Part shown: positions 34,081-45,032 of the stretch, piece after piece
Position numbering within the stretch: the first letter of the stretch is position 1
Layout of the letters: each line of letters starts with the position of its first letter
Assembly (NCBI GenBank): GCA_027575765.1
Contig: JANBPT010000291.1
Span: 1 to 47,301 of the forward strand
Length of the DNA: 47,301 nt
Direction: 5' to 3'
From: Tieghemiomyces parasiticus
Taxonomy: Eukaryota; Kickxellomycota; Dimargaritomycetes; Dimargaritales; Dimargaritaceae
Notes under the pieces: generated by a model
Told to the model about the DNA's origin: nothing
The model's input: only the letters and a program-made list of their open reading frames with translations
Databases searched by the model: none
Program-made: the position numbers and the translations under genes

Positions 34081-35464
34081 GCTAGGAAACAGACAGACAG
34101 TCCGGCGGCGTCATGGCCGTGGGCGCAGGGTTGAAGCACTTCCCACGTCGCAATAACATACGGCCAGACACTCGCACCGTCAGTAGCCCTGCCTTGATGG
34201 CATACGTAATCAACATGTACGTCGCCAGGGCGGAGATTCCTACGGTGGAGCCCAGTCGGTCAGCGTGCAAGATTACCACGCCTGTGACGTGTGCGGGGCG
34301 GTATCGATAGAGTGCTAGCCAGACCACAGGTGCCGCCAAAGGCCTACCCCCAACCGGATACAAATAGTCGGCCTCCAGGCCATCGACCCTGACTCCTCCC
34401 TAGCGCCACCGTTCCCGCCTGGTAGTTACGACGTTCCCTTGCCTAGCCACCTCGACCCTCCCTCTTCACTGCATCGTTGCACTATAACCCCTCCCTCCGA
34501 CGCCCTCGTCGCTACCGCGCCCCACTTTTCTCCTAAACCAAACGTCACCAGCGATCGGCCTGAGCTTGAACCCAAAGGTAGGTTGGCGTTTGCCTCGCCC
34601 TGCGCGCCCTGGATGCCCGTGACACAGGTTTGTCTTTCTCGTCGGCCTGCACCGCTCACTGTGTAGCGAGGCTGAATCCTGGTACAACCACCACCGTAGC
34701 AGCAGCGGTGGTGGTGGCCGAGGCCGTGCGTGGACCCTTCTCTCAGCGGCATCCGATATTTTTTTAAGCCTGCCCACCCTTTTACTGCGTGGCCGCACCA
34801 TGCACGGGAGGGCGCAATTTTCCGCCCTTGGGCACACGCTACTGGCGGATGCCGCAAACTGGAACTCTGAGATTACTGGTGTAAGGCTCCGCTCCGGACC
34901 CTCACGTTGCCAATCCCTGCCGCTCTGCCTTCTCAGCCCTTCACCCCCCTCCCTAATACGCTTGACTTACGTGTCATCCACCACACTCCCTTCACTTCCC
35001 CCCTTCCGTCCTGCCTTCGCTCGTCCCTGATAGCCCCGCGCGACCCACCGTCGCCCATACCTATCCTCCACCGTTTTTTTTTATCTCCATGAATTTAGGC
35101 CTCGTTGGCTAATCTCTCCTTTTTTCTTCCCCCTGCTTCTCGCCAGGTGGACCAACCGAATACCTATTTAAACTGTCCATCGGCCACCCTGCGGACCGGT
35201 GCCCATTGCACGTCTTTTAACGGTACCTTTCCTCGGCCGCCACCTCCTCTTCTGCTTGTCAGTGGTCTGGGCAACGCCCTTTGTCCTCTACCTTCCGCTG
35301 ACTTTCGACTCGTGTTCCTTGATATACCTTTGTGCCACTTGACTTTTGGTTTAGACTCCCCACCGCCACCCCACCTTTAATCCCGTACGCGGCTTGATTT
35401 TTAATCGTTTCTAATAACCCTTAGCACACGTTACTACCCTCACGACCCAAGCTCCACCATCGCC

Positions 35465-36355
35465 ATGAAATTCGAACGCCCCTCTCCACACGACGTCGAG
35501 CGACTCAAGCGTCGCGTCGTCCGGTTCGCCAAGGAGCGGTACCCGGTCGACCTACCGTCGGGTATTTTGATCGTGTCGCTCCTGGCCTGCTGGGGGTTCA
35601 CCTATTACTTGATGAACGTGGTGGCCAACGTGGCCTCGTACCGTAGCAGCCTCATCCAACACCAGGTTCCGCTACCTGATCTCGGTTTCGAAGTTATCCC
35701 AGAAATTCGAGAGCTATGGATGACGGACCTCTTTGATGCCCTCATGTTCGCCCCCACGGCTATCATGGCCACCTTTTTTAACCGGCGACCCAACTACATC
35801 TTGGTCAAAGGTATCGGTTCGAGTCTCATTTGCAACATTATGCGTATCACTACTGTCGCCATCACCTCGGTGCCGGACCCGCGTCCTGGCTGCGAGTTCG
35901 TCATGGGTGACTTTTGGACCACCTTTCGACTCCACCGGTGCGGCGATGCCATGTTCTCTGGACATACCATTATCTTTGTACTGTGTACCATGGTGTGGAT
36001 CTCACACGCCCCCCGCAACTGGATCGGGATCGTCTGCACCTTTCTGATTGCCACCGTGTGCATAGCGGGCTCCCTCGTGGTCGTGGCCAACCGGGCCCAC
36101 TACACTATGGACATCTTGGTGGCCTGGTACATCTCTGGCAGCGTCTGGTTCACCGTCTCACATTTTTGGGATACGCAGGTGGTCCGGCGGGGTTGGTTCC
36201 GCACCATCAACTTCCCTAACCCTAGTCTCATGAACAACGGCAAGGTCAACCACATGGTTTACCTTCCGTCAGACCGCAACTCCACTTCAATTCCCATGTC
36301 GACCCACGACCTGCACGCCTCGCACTACCGACCGGTCGAAATGGTCGCCGTATAA
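35465..36355 (+). CDS. Sphingomyelin-synthase-like membrane enzyme, copy A
   Basis: A 296-residue intronless polytopic membrane protein of the sphingomyelin synthase / PAP2_C type. Such enzymes move a phospho-head group from a phospholipid to ceramide. Family landmarks are present: PLPDLGFEVIP (69-79), the NIMRITTVAITSVPDP segment (124-139), CGDAMFSGHT with catalytic His167 (159-168), and HYTMDILVAWY with His212 and Asp216 (212-222). About six hydrophobic segments are visible. Its real product (inositol-, choline- or ethanolamine-phosphoceramide, or lipid phosphatase activity) cannot be read from sequence. Fungal IPC synthase Aur1 is a different, more distant PAP2-type protein. It is the first of two tandem copies of equal length. 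Confidence 0.85.
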   Translation: MKFERPSPHDVERLKRRVVRFAKERYPVDLPSGILIVSLLACWGFTYYLMNVVANVASYRSSLIQHQVPLPDLGFEVIPEIRELWMTDLFDALMFAPTAIMATFFNRRPNYILVKGIGSSLICNIMRITTVAITSVPDPRPGCEFVMGDFWTTFRLHRCGDAMFSGHTIIFVLCTMVWISHAPRNWIGIVCTFLIATVCIAGSLVVVANRAHYTMDILVAWYISGSVWFTVSHFWDTQVVRRGWFRTINFPNPSLMNNGKVNHMVYLPSDRNSTSIPMSTHDLHASHYRPVEMVAV

Positions 36356-36970
36356 TGATTTGGTTTTTCTTCTACAATCCACTTAATCTCCCTTCCTTTC
36401 TTTTAGATGCTTCTCATCGATGTTATGCCACCTGGGCATGACCTGTATTATGTACCACGATATTCTTTTTACTAAATACTTGCCTCCTTATTCGGCCGCT
36501 CATCCGCGGCTGGACCGAAGTATCGACAAGCTGGCCGTCAAGAACCTGAATCAGACCGACCTAGGTGGGTGGGGGGGGGAGGCCCTCTCCCCAAGTGATA
36601 CCTGCCTGGGGTGTTACTTGGGCTCGATCCCGCCCTACTGGCCAACCAACAATCCCTTGACCCACCAGGGTTTCAACGCCGTTGAGTTGATCTGGTGAGA
36701 AGCTAGACCCGGGCCTGTGGTATCGAGTGAAACCTGGTCCTCCGGCACATGTAATGGCGTCCCGTTCCCTATGGAGAGGTTACGCGACAGATTGGTCTTT
36801 AGGGGGCCGGCTCTCCAGCCCACTGTGCCTTTCTCGCCGCCTCACCATGTCTCTTGACCGCCACCCCAGTTGCTTACCTTGACGGTAGGTATTATCCAAT
36901 TATCCCGTCTCTTTCAATACCCTGTGGCAGCCTTTCGCCTAACCGACTCGACCGCCTCCCGCCCCCGATC
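36356..36970. other. Spacer between the two lipid synthase copies
   Basis: 615 bp holding the 3' flank of copy A and the promoter of copy B. A 9-base G-run near 36570 is present. It shows no obvious similarity to the leader of copy A. Confidence 0.45.
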
Positions 36971-37861
36971 ATGACGAATATTGCGGTCCCTGCAGAGCTG
37001 GGTCGCTTCAAGCACCGGTTCATTCGGTTTGCCAAGGAACGGTATCCGGTCGACCGGCCTTCCCTTATCTTCATCGGATGCCTAGTGGCCTGCTGGGCCA
37101 CCACCTACTATCTCATGAACGTGGTGGCCAACGTGGCCTCGTACCGTAGCAGCCTCATCCAGCACCCGGAACGGCTACCCGACCTCGGCTTCGAAGTTAT
37201 CCCGGAGATACAGGAGCTGTGGCTGACGGACCTGTTTGACGTCCTCATGTTCGCCCCTACCGCCATCATGGCCACCTTCATTAACCGCCGGCCCAACTAC
37301 ATTTTGGTGAAGGGACTCGGCTCTAGCCTCATTTGTAACATTATGCGGATCTGTACCGTGGCGGTCACCTCGTTACCAGATTCCCGGACCGGCTGCCAGT
37401 TCGTCACGGGTGACTTTTGGACCACGTTTCGGCTCCACCGGTGTGGCGACTGCATGTTTTCCGGCCACACGACCATCTTTGTGCTGTGTACCATGGTGTG
37501 GATCTCACACGCCCCGCGCAACTGGATCGGTATTGTCTGCACCTTTCTGATTGCCACCGTGTGCATAGCGGGCTCCCTCGTGGTCGTGGCCAACCGGGCC
37601 CACTACACCATGGATATCTTGGTGGCCTGGTACGTCTCCGTCAGCGTCTGGTTCACCGTCTCACATTTTTGGGATACGCAGGTGGTCCGGCGGGGCTGGC
37701 TCCGCACCATCAACTTCCCTAATCCTAGTCTCATGAACAACGGCAAGGTCAACCACATGGTCTACGCCCCATCCGCCCAGAGCAGCCCCGACATCTTACC
37801 AATGTCGACCTATGATCTATACGAGTCACAGTACCGTCCGGTCGAGCTGAGCCCAGTGTAA
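36971..37861 (+). CDS. Sphingomyelin-synthase-like membrane enzyme, copy B
   Basis: A 296-residue paralogue of copy A with the same catalytic set: CGDCMFSGHT and HYTMDILVAWY in equivalent places, and LPDLGFEVIPEIQELW near residues 69-84. ATG 36971 is chosen because it gives the same length and N-terminal register as copy A; the frame is open to 36854. The two proteins differ mainly at the N-terminus, in scattered loop residues and in the C-terminal tail. Parts of the catalytic half are almost identical at DNA level (36032-36105 equals 37535-37608). Probably a tandem duplicate. A triple AATAAA follows 66 bp after the stop. Confidence 0.85.
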   Translation: MTNIAVPAELGRFKHRFIRFAKERYPVDRPSLIFIGCLVACWATTYYLMNVVANVASYRSSLIQHPERLPDLGFEVIPEIQELWLTDLFDVLMFAPTAIMATFINRRPNYILVKGLGSSLICNIMRICTVAVTSLPDSRTGCQFVTGDFWTTFRLHRCGDCMFSGHTTIFVLCTMVWISHAPRNWIGIVCTFLIATVCIAGSLVVVANRAHYTMDILVAWYVSVSVWFTVSHFWDTQVVRRGWLRTINFPNPSLMNNGKVNHMVYAPSAQSSPDILPMSTYDLYESQYRPVELSPV

Positions 37862-38579
37862 GCCGGCTTGTGAACCCTTAACCCTTTACTATTCCCCGAG
37901 TTGCTGTAGCGGACGGGCCTTAAAAAATAAATAAATAAAGCCACCCACGCTTCAGTGTCTCGCCTCAACAGCTACCCACTCGGTCGGGCCTAGAGCACGT
38001 TGGCGGGGCTCAGCTGGACCAGGGACCGGCCGGGATCCGGACGGTACTGAGGGAGCAGGTTTGCAGTGGTTCACCTGTCTGGCTGAAACCGCTTTGGGTC
38101 GGCAGCCCTAGGTGGTCTGCAGTGAGCGGCGCGCCCATTCCGTCCTAAGCCTACGTGTTACGCTGGGAATGTTCCCGGTGACGACAGGCGGATCATTTCC
38201 CCCTGCAGGCAATTGCGCCCCCCAGGGGTGTGGGGTTACTCCACCATTTCATTTTTTCCATGACGTAGGGTGGGAGTCAACGCTTAGAAGGAGAGTGAGT
38301 CCGCGGCCAGCGGCCTGGCCTCTCCCTCATCGTCTCCATTTTTTCTGACAAAGGGGACGCGGTACCCCCCTCCTCTCCCCTCCCCACTCACCCTATCTGA
38401 CCACACCCCTTCGCATACGCCTTACAACTTCCTCGCCCTTGACCTCTTGCTGACGGCATTCGCATTCGTCAACGGCTCCGCTATTCTGCTTTCTACAAGT
38501 TTGCACGGTCCATTTGCTCCCCTCTCTTTCCTTATCGCTTCCCCGTCAACCGGAAAACAACTACACCTCTGCCCCCCCC
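37862..38579. other. Spacer upstream of S-formylglutathione hydrolase
   Basis: 718 bp with the 3' end of copy B and a strongly C/T-rich leader (about 38340-38579) running into the hydrolase ATG. No other gene is seen. Confidence 0.5.
37927..37940 (+). terminator. Triple polyadenylation signal of copy B
   Basis: Three overlapping AATAAA motifs in a row, starting 66 bp after the copy B stop codon. Confidence 0.6.
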
Positions 38580-39582
38580 ATGGCTTCGTCAGAATGTACG
38601 GTAGTGTCGGAGACGCGTTGCTTCCAGGGCTCGGTCATTAAGTACGAGCACCGCTCCGAGACCCTGAACTGCACGATGCGCTTCAACGCCTACCTGCCCG
38701 ATACCCGCTGTACGCTACCGGTGAGTATTCGACCGGCCCTTCCGCCGCGCGTCAGGTGACCTGGGGGCAGGCTTATCCAGCACCTGTTCAGGGCGCTAAC
38801 CTGACCACCATATCTGATATAACCACGTCGATCCTTCCCCCCTCCCCTACCTTTACCAGGTGTTGTACTTCCTCTCGGGCCTGACCTGTACCGAGGATAA
38901 CTTTATGCAGAAGGCCGGGGCGCTGCGGTATCTGTCGGATCGCCGCATCATCCTGATCTGTCCTGATACCAGCCCGCGCGGCGTTGATGTTGAGGGGCAG
39001 GATGCGGCCGACGACCTTGGCACCGGGGCTGGCTTCTACGTGGATGCCACTGAGCCGCAGTGGAAGGACCACTACCGCATGTACAGCTATGTGACAGAAG
39101 AGCTACCGGCACTAGTTGGACGGCACCTACCCGTGGACAAGACCCGCGTGTCCATCATGGGCCATTCAATGGGTGGCCACGGGGCTCTGGTCTGTGCCCT
39201 CCGCAACCCCGGCAAGTACCGCAGTGTATCGGGGTTCGCCGCCATCTGCAACCCTTCCGAGTGTCCGTGGGGCCAGAAGGCCTTCACGGCCTACATGGGC
39301 GACCACCGCAAGGCCTGGGCAGACTATGACGCCACCGCGCTTGTCAAACGCTACACGGGCCCGGCTCTGCCCATACTCCTTGACCAAGGCGACCAGGATC
39401 CCTTCCTCAAGAAAGGGCAGCTTCTGCCCGAGCGCTTCATTCGGGCCGTCGAGGACAACCCTGAGAAGCAGAACCTCCATCTGGACAACCACATGCGCCC
39501 GGGGTTTGACCACAGCTACTACTTTATCCAGACTTTTATCGAGGAGCATATCCAGTTCCACGCCCGGCATCTGCTCGCCTAG
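38580..39582 (+). CDS. S-formylglutathione hydrolase
   Basis: Two exons (38580-38720 and 38860-39582, intron 139 bp, phase 0) give 287 residues. The enzyme hydrolyses S-formylglutathione to formate and glutathione, the last step of glutathione-dependent formaldehyde detoxification, in the cytosol. It is an esterase D-type alpha/beta hydrolase: the LSGLTCTEDNF block (52-62), nucleophile Ser150 in GHSMGGHGA, Asp227 in DQGDQDPFL and His265 in RPGFDHSYYF form the triad. Length matches human ESD (282). The start ATG lies just after a C-run and a pyrimidine-rich leader. The splice joins TLP to VLYFLSG, as in the family. Confidence 0.96.
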
Positions 39583-40370
39583 GTACGCTGTGCTTAACTG
39601 GCCCGGTGGTGCATAGTGGCCAGTACGTGCTAGGTACCGCTCGTTTTACTTCTATCGAATTTTCTACTAAATCATTTCCAAACCGCAGGGTTACGTCTGG
39701 CAGGCTGGATGAAATCCTGGCCAAAATTGTTGGTCTATTATTATTGATATTATGGGAGGGGAGGGAAACGTTGCAATTTCCTGTCGCACGGGGGTACGCT
39801 TCCAAATGGGTTGAAAGGGGCTGAGGGAGGAGGGAGGGATAAGGCGGTTATCTTTCCGCTAGATGCACGGAGACTGACCACACGGCCCTCTCATACCCAC
39901 ATTGACAAAAGATAGGGGGCGAGGGAACTGGTCATTCCAGGGATCCCCGTAGATCGGACACGCGTAGGCCATCAGGGGCTCCCGTTTTACTTTTAGGTCG
40001 GTAGGCACGGATAATACGTATCGGACGACACGGCAAGATAAAACTCAGTCAGAAATTTAAGCGAGCCCTCGGCTTATCAAGCAGGTGCGGGATGTTTTGT
40101 TCTATTTAAAACCGGAAAACTTCAGATACGTGAAAGCTGTGGGTGAAATGACAAGGCGGCAAGAAAAGGTCCGACGGTGGAGGTGGAGACAAGAGGTAAG
40201 GGGCGAGGGAGAAGCCCGCCCGCTGAGAGGGAACGGTATTAAGGCGGGTAAGGTAAACGGGGGAGAGGCAGAGGATAGGTACGTAACGAGGCCAGCTGGC
40301 ACATGAGAAGGCAAGGGTACATGACAAGTAGGTGAGTAAAAGGGAGGAGGGGGGGGGGCCGACCGGCGGT
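39583..40370. other. Convergent spacer after the hydrolase
   Basis: 788 bp between the hydrolase stop and the stop of the surface protein. AT-richer patches near 39650-39760 may serve 3'-end formation. A G-run lies near 40351-40359. No gene is seen. Confidence 0.45.
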
Positions 40371-41075
40371 CTAGTCGTTGAGCTGGCGCAGGAACATGGC
40401 GTCTGACTCCTGGGTCCGCGAGAAGAAGTTCTGCGGCAGGGCCTCCTTCATGCGGTCCTGGCGGGCGCTCCGCCGCTTGTAGTGGCGGAACACCAGGATG
40501 CCAATGGCCACCAGCACGACCACGCCAACCACAACCACGATGGGCACGACAATGGTGGTCACCTTGTTGCTGGAACCGCTGTCCTCCTTGTTGTCACTGG
40601 ACGCCGGCTTGGTGGGTTTCGACGAGGGAGCAGCCACGGTCGTGTCGATGGTCACCACCACAGGGCCGTCCGAGTTGTCGGTCGGGGCCGGGGCGATAGT
40701 CGTCATTGTCACCACGTCAGCGTTGTTGTTGTCGGCATTGTTGCTGCCGTTAGAGTTGCTACTGTCGCCGGAGTTGCTACTGCCGCTGGAGTTACTACTG
40801 TCGCTGGAGTTGCTACTGTCGTTAGTGCTGTCGGACGAACCGGAGTTGGACGTATCAGTGTTGTTGTCGGCGCGCTGGTGGGAAGCTGCGGTCGCGGTGG
40901 CGTCACGGTCCTGCGTGGGCGGGACGTTACGGTTGGTGACCGGCAGGACAGGGACGATCGAGTTGTTCGCGCTTCGCCGGTGCAGACGCGTCAGGGACGT
41001 CTCAGCCGAGACCCCTTGGGGCGGCAGCAGACAGAAGGCCACGGCGGGCAGCGCCAATAGAGCAAACAGCCTCAT
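40371..41075 (-). CDS. Ser/Asn-rich single-pass surface protein, Mid2-like architecture
   Basis: A 234-residue predicted type I membrane protein. ATG 41075 begins a signal peptide (about 1-24, ending VSA). The ectodomain is rich in Ser, Asn, Thr and Asp, with several N-glycosylation sequons and a run of six-residue Ser/Asn/Asp repeats (about 86-110). A strongly hydrophobic segment (about 173-196) is followed by basic HYKRR and a cytosolic tail of about 38 residues. The layout resembles fungal cell-wall stress sensors of the Mid2/Wsc class, but no WSC cysteine domain or clear sequence homology is visible, so function is inferred from architecture only. Confidence 0.7.
   Translation of the reverse strand: MRLFALLALPAVAFCLLPPQGVSAETSLTRLHRRSANNSIVPVLPVTNRNVPPTQDRDATATAASHQRADNNTDTSNSGSSDSTNDSSNSSDSSNSSGSSNSGDSSNSNGSNNADNNNADVVTMTTIAPAPTDNSDGPVVVTIDTTVAAPSSKPTKPASSDNKEDSGSSNKVTTIVVPIVVVVGVVVLVAIGILVFRHYKRRSARQDRMKEALPQNFFSRTQESDAMFLRQLND
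40753..40824 (-). repeat. Four 18-bp tandem repeats in the surface protein gene
   Basis: Four consecutive 18-bp units, plus-strand form GAGTTGCTACTGTCGCCG with few changes, encode the Ser/Asn/Asp hexapeptide repeat of the ectodomain. The units begin at 40753, 40771, 40789 and 40807. Confidence 0.85.
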
Positions 41076-42897
41076 GGTGAAAGGTGGGGGGTAGGGGGTA
41101 GGGGGTGGGGCCGAGAAAAGGGAGTGGTCAAGATGGCAGGAGGGCGGGCCGAGAGGGTAGGAGAAGAAACCGCGTTTGTGTTTCGGAGCGCGGGAGGGAA
41201 GGGTCGAGTAGTAACGAGGTGCTATAAACCGGCCGGAGGTTGAAACCGCCAAGCAGACGCGCAGGGGAGTCGGAAGGGACGGTGGGACGCTGGCAAGGCA
41301 AAAGGGCGCCGGGGGAGTCGCAGCCGGAGCTATAGATGGAGCAGTGCCGACGATGTAGCAGGCACACGAGGCGACAAATGAGTCAGCTAGTAAAAAAGTA
41401 GAGAAATCGCACGTAGGCGCTCAGAAATAAAAGGCAAAAGCAGAGCTTGTGGGAGGTTAAATAAAAAATGACCAGGATGAACGATTCGTGGCATTAAGGC
41501 TTACACGGCGGTGGGGGGAGGGGACAATAGCCGTTAAAAAATGGTGTAGACGAGAGCGGGGGGAGGTGGCGATATAGTTGTGGATAATAACCCAACGTAG
41601 GGACGGAGGAGGGGGATAAGCAGCAAATAGAGAGGGGCGGCGGCGGAATAAGTAGGACAGCAGGAAAACTCGCCCGGTGCAACGGGGCAACTGTAAAGCC
41701 AGCTAGCGTCAGCTTGCCCAACGAGAGGCGTGCAGGCCGTTGGTCAGCGAAGGTCGACACCGGGTGCCAACAGTGGATTTGCGGCCGGTCTCCCGAGCGG
41801 CGGACAGCAAGAACAGGAGGGGGGGGAAAGGCGAGCTTAGCAAGGGCCCGGAAGGCGTGTGCGGTTAGGCTAAAAATAGATAGGTGCGGTTACTGGGGTA
41901 CAGCGTTGGGTGGGAGGATTTCACGCGGCCGCCGGTCAGGCGCGGGGCGGGCTCGTTATTTATAGCGTGGTGGGTGGCAGAGCCCACAGGCCATACCCGG
42001 AGGAGACCCAGTCTCGGTTGCCTGCTTGTTTGTGGGGGAGGGGGCGTGCGCCTTCTGGACGCCAAGGACCCATTGTCGTTATCCCCTCACTCACCCCCCT
42101 TGGGTGCGGAACTCCTAGGCCCATCCGCCACCGCCATACCGCGAGTCTCGCAAATGCCATGGAAGGGAAAATTTCGCGAGCTCGCCCCGTCAAGTAGGTT
42201 GTGGGGCGAAGGGGGGGGGATTGCGATTTGTGGGTGGTCCATTAAAAGGCTGGTATGAGGGCCAGTGGCTGGGTGAGCCATGCTCCACTCTGTCCGCTGG
42301 ACCACACGGGTGGTCGAGGACGGAGGGGGGAAACCCCGTCGGATGTGCAGCGCTAATCGGCCAGTAGTTGTGCCGGCCACTCCTCTCAATACTATCCGCT
42401 GCACCAATCATGTCGCCAACTCGCCACTCGCCCCACGAGGGCCACCACCAATCCTGGTCGCTATTCACGGGCCGGCTACAAGCAGGCCGAGTAAAAGGGG
42501 GGAGGTGGTTTAGTTGGCTGATGGAGGGGGAGATGCGCTGGTTCGACGGCCTTCCGTTGACCCCGTGGTATACTGCGATCCAAGACCTCCTCCTTTCTAC
42601 CTAGAGTTGCCTATCGGGTCGCATCTACGCACCCTCTGGCGTTCATCCTGGCCCCTTTGGCCTTGCGATAAACGGGGAGGTACGAAGCAGCCCGAGTACG
42701 CCGCCAAGGGTGGGTCCTCCCCAGCCCCAATACAGGCCCAAGGCCGTTGAGAAAACGGCCACTAGAATGTTAAAGTGTAGTGTAGCCTTTATTCCTCAGC
42801 GCAGTAAAATAGGGCCGATGGACGCCGTTCCCTTCGAACCATCACACAACGCCGTCCCGCTCCATAGCCGAAGGGCAGGTGCTAGTCGTTACTTATT
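41076..42897. other. Spacer between the surface protein and glucosidase II beta genes
   Basis: 1.8 kb containing the promoter of the surface protein (a TTTATAG-like element on the minus strand near 41223-41229) and the 3' flank of the glucosidase II beta gene. Short ORFs on both strands match nothing known. Confidence 0.45.
42788..42793 (-). terminator. Polyadenylation signal of glucosidase II beta
   Basis: AATAAA on the minus strand (TTTATT on the plus strand), about 105 bp beyond the stop codon. Confidence 0.5.
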
Positions 42898-45032
42898 CTA
42901 CAGCTCGTCATGATCATGGGGGGCCTTACCGGCCAGGGGCTCCGGGGCGGGTTCGTCCTCGTCGAGCAACGGACACACCGCTGGGGTCTGCATCTTCAGC
43001 TGATACTCGCACTTGGCCGGCTCCGAGACCTCCAGCAGGCGGTTGTCGGGACCGCAGCTGAAGAACACCTTAGTCGACCGCTTCGGGCCATCCCAGCACT
43101 GCTGGCCATCGCTATACAGCTGTTCTGCATAAAATTTCGGGTCCTTGGAGTCGTTGGTAGTGACTCCCCAGTGGGCAAAGTCGCTGATGTACCGGCGGAA
43201 AAATGAATGGTCAGGCAGGGTTCATAGGTTAGCTGTTCCACATAGGGTTCGGTAGGTGGGCAAGAGCTCCGGGAAGCTAACCCGTGGTCTGACTCTCTCC
43301 CTTCATCATTGCTATCCGACTTACCCGAGGCTGACAACATGGTAGGCGTTCTTGTCACGTTGAGTGACGCTACCGAACAGGCATATCTTGTAGGTAAAAC
43401 TACCGCGGGTGGGATCACAGAAGTATCGACGTAGGCGTCCAAGGAATGATGGTATAGATTAGTATTCGGTGTGTCGACGGCCTGTAGCAGACTCCCATCC
43501 CCTGCGACTAGGCCAGCGGCGGTAGCGGACTTACCTCGATGCATCCATGCTGTAGCATTCGTCAGTCACCGGGCCAAACTCGCCGTGGGGTCCATAGTCA
43601 ATACTCTGGTGGCCCTCTAGGGCGGTGAGGTTGCCCTGAATTCCTTCGACCGTGGTGTGCGCGTCGTCCAGTTGCTGTTGGTATGCGTCCAGATCGTCCA
43701 TGTACAGTCCCTCGGCAAGTTCGTCCTTGGGTGGGGGACGGACGGAGGCGGCCAGCCAATTGTAAGCCCCCCGTACGCGATCCTCTGGCGGGTGGAACGG
43801 GTATTATACGAACAAAAAATATGGTGGGCGGTTGGCGTTAGGTCGGACTGCTCTCAGTTCCGCTACATAGTAGGCGATACCGGCGTAGGAAGGGAGAGGG
43901 GTTGCTTTGGAATGGTGATGAACTTACTTAGATCACCATACGCCACTGTGATACCCAGAGCCTGGACTTGGTCGGTCTTCGCGACCAGGGACGTGTCGGC
44001 CTGCTCGGCCTCGAAATCTTCAACCGCGTGGGCCAAGTCGATCAGGTCCTGCACCCGGTCCCCGACGGCCTGGCGCTGGTGCTCGAACGGGATGGTATCG
44101 GGAGGAGTCGCCTGATTGTCACCACTATCAACGTCGTAGTGTGGGTTGGCCGCCAAGAAGGCCTCTAGGTTCTCGATTGTGTGTTTGACGGCCATGTCGT
44201 GGTAATTGGGGTTATGGTCAGCGCGGAGGGTACGCAGAGATTCCAGCAGGTAGGTGAGGTCACCCGTGAGGGCGTCCACAATGGCCAGCAGGCCCGGTAC
44301 CACTTGGTGGACCTTTTGGCCCAGGGCCGTGCCGGGCTGGGCGCGGAACGCCCGTTCAGCCTCAGAATACTCTTGGCGCTCCCGAATCAGCGCAGTAATG
44401 TGCTGCAAACGGTCGACCTCGGCTTGCTGCTCCGCACGCCGCGCCAACAAGGCCGCGTATTCGGCGTCCCGCTCCTGCCGTGCCTTGGTGCCTCGCTCAA
44501 TGTAGCTGCGGTGGAGGTCGCTCAGGCGGCGCTGCTCAGCCTGCTGCTCACGCTCCTGCGCGGCAGCTTTGGCCGCCTCTTCCGCGCACCGATCTGGACA
44601 CGTTACTAGGCCGCTGTATTCGTCTGATCCGTCGCAGCATGCCGGGTCGCACACACCGTCGTTGACCTGGGCCGCGCGGATACGGGCCGGCTGGTGGCCT
44701 GCGTTAGCGCAGTAGAACTGCCCGCGGGCGCACGCCGCGGTGCCCGGCTCGTCGGACCCGTCTGGGCAGTCGCAGTAGTCGTCGTTCACCTTGTCAAAGG
44801 GTATCGTCTTGGCACCGTCCCGGCACTTAAAGCCCGTACGGGATCCGTCGGACTCATAAAGGGCGCGGTCTTCCGGGGCAACGCCGTAGAGCGCGGTGGG
44901 AGGTCGGCGGTTGATATTAACCACTGCCGTGCCGATGGGTGCTGGCGCAGATACCGAATTGGCGCCGTGGACAGTCCCCAGTGCCAGCAGTAGGACGGGG
45001 GACCACACCGTGGCATGGTGGAGCCAGTGCAT
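42898..45032 (-). CDS. GTB1: Glucosidase II beta subunit
   Basis: Four exons (45032-43928, 43784-43535, 43399-43325, 43183-42898) give 571 residues; introns are 143, 135 and 141 bp with phases agreeing throughout. Branch-point-like TACTAAT and GCTAACC precede the acceptors of introns 2 and 3. The beta subunit keeps glucosidase II in the ER and binds mannose on N-glycans during glucose trimming. Visible: a signal peptide (about 1-23), two Cys-rich LDL-receptor class A-like modules with CDCPDGSDE (about 68-149), a Glu/Gln/Arg-rich coiled coil (about 150-240), an MRH lectin domain made from exons 2-4 (DECYSMDASSFTYKICLFG to PAVCP, with the family's Gln, Arg, Glu and Tyr in SVTQ, PKRST and KCEY), and a C-terminal HDEL retention signal. 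Exon 3 has only 75 bp. Confidence 0.95.

Larger units (their letters stand above)
31464..35464. other. Long gene-poor region between MPS1 and the lipid synthase pair
   Basis: About 4 kb between divergent genes. Two weak ORF candidates (31585-32460 minus, 33519-33722 plus) are listed separately. A hairpin lies at 34051-34080. The last 600 bases (about 34880-35460) are pyrimidine-rich and probably form the promoter and leader of the first lipid synthase gene. I found no tRNA, rRNA or transposon. Confidence 0.45.
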
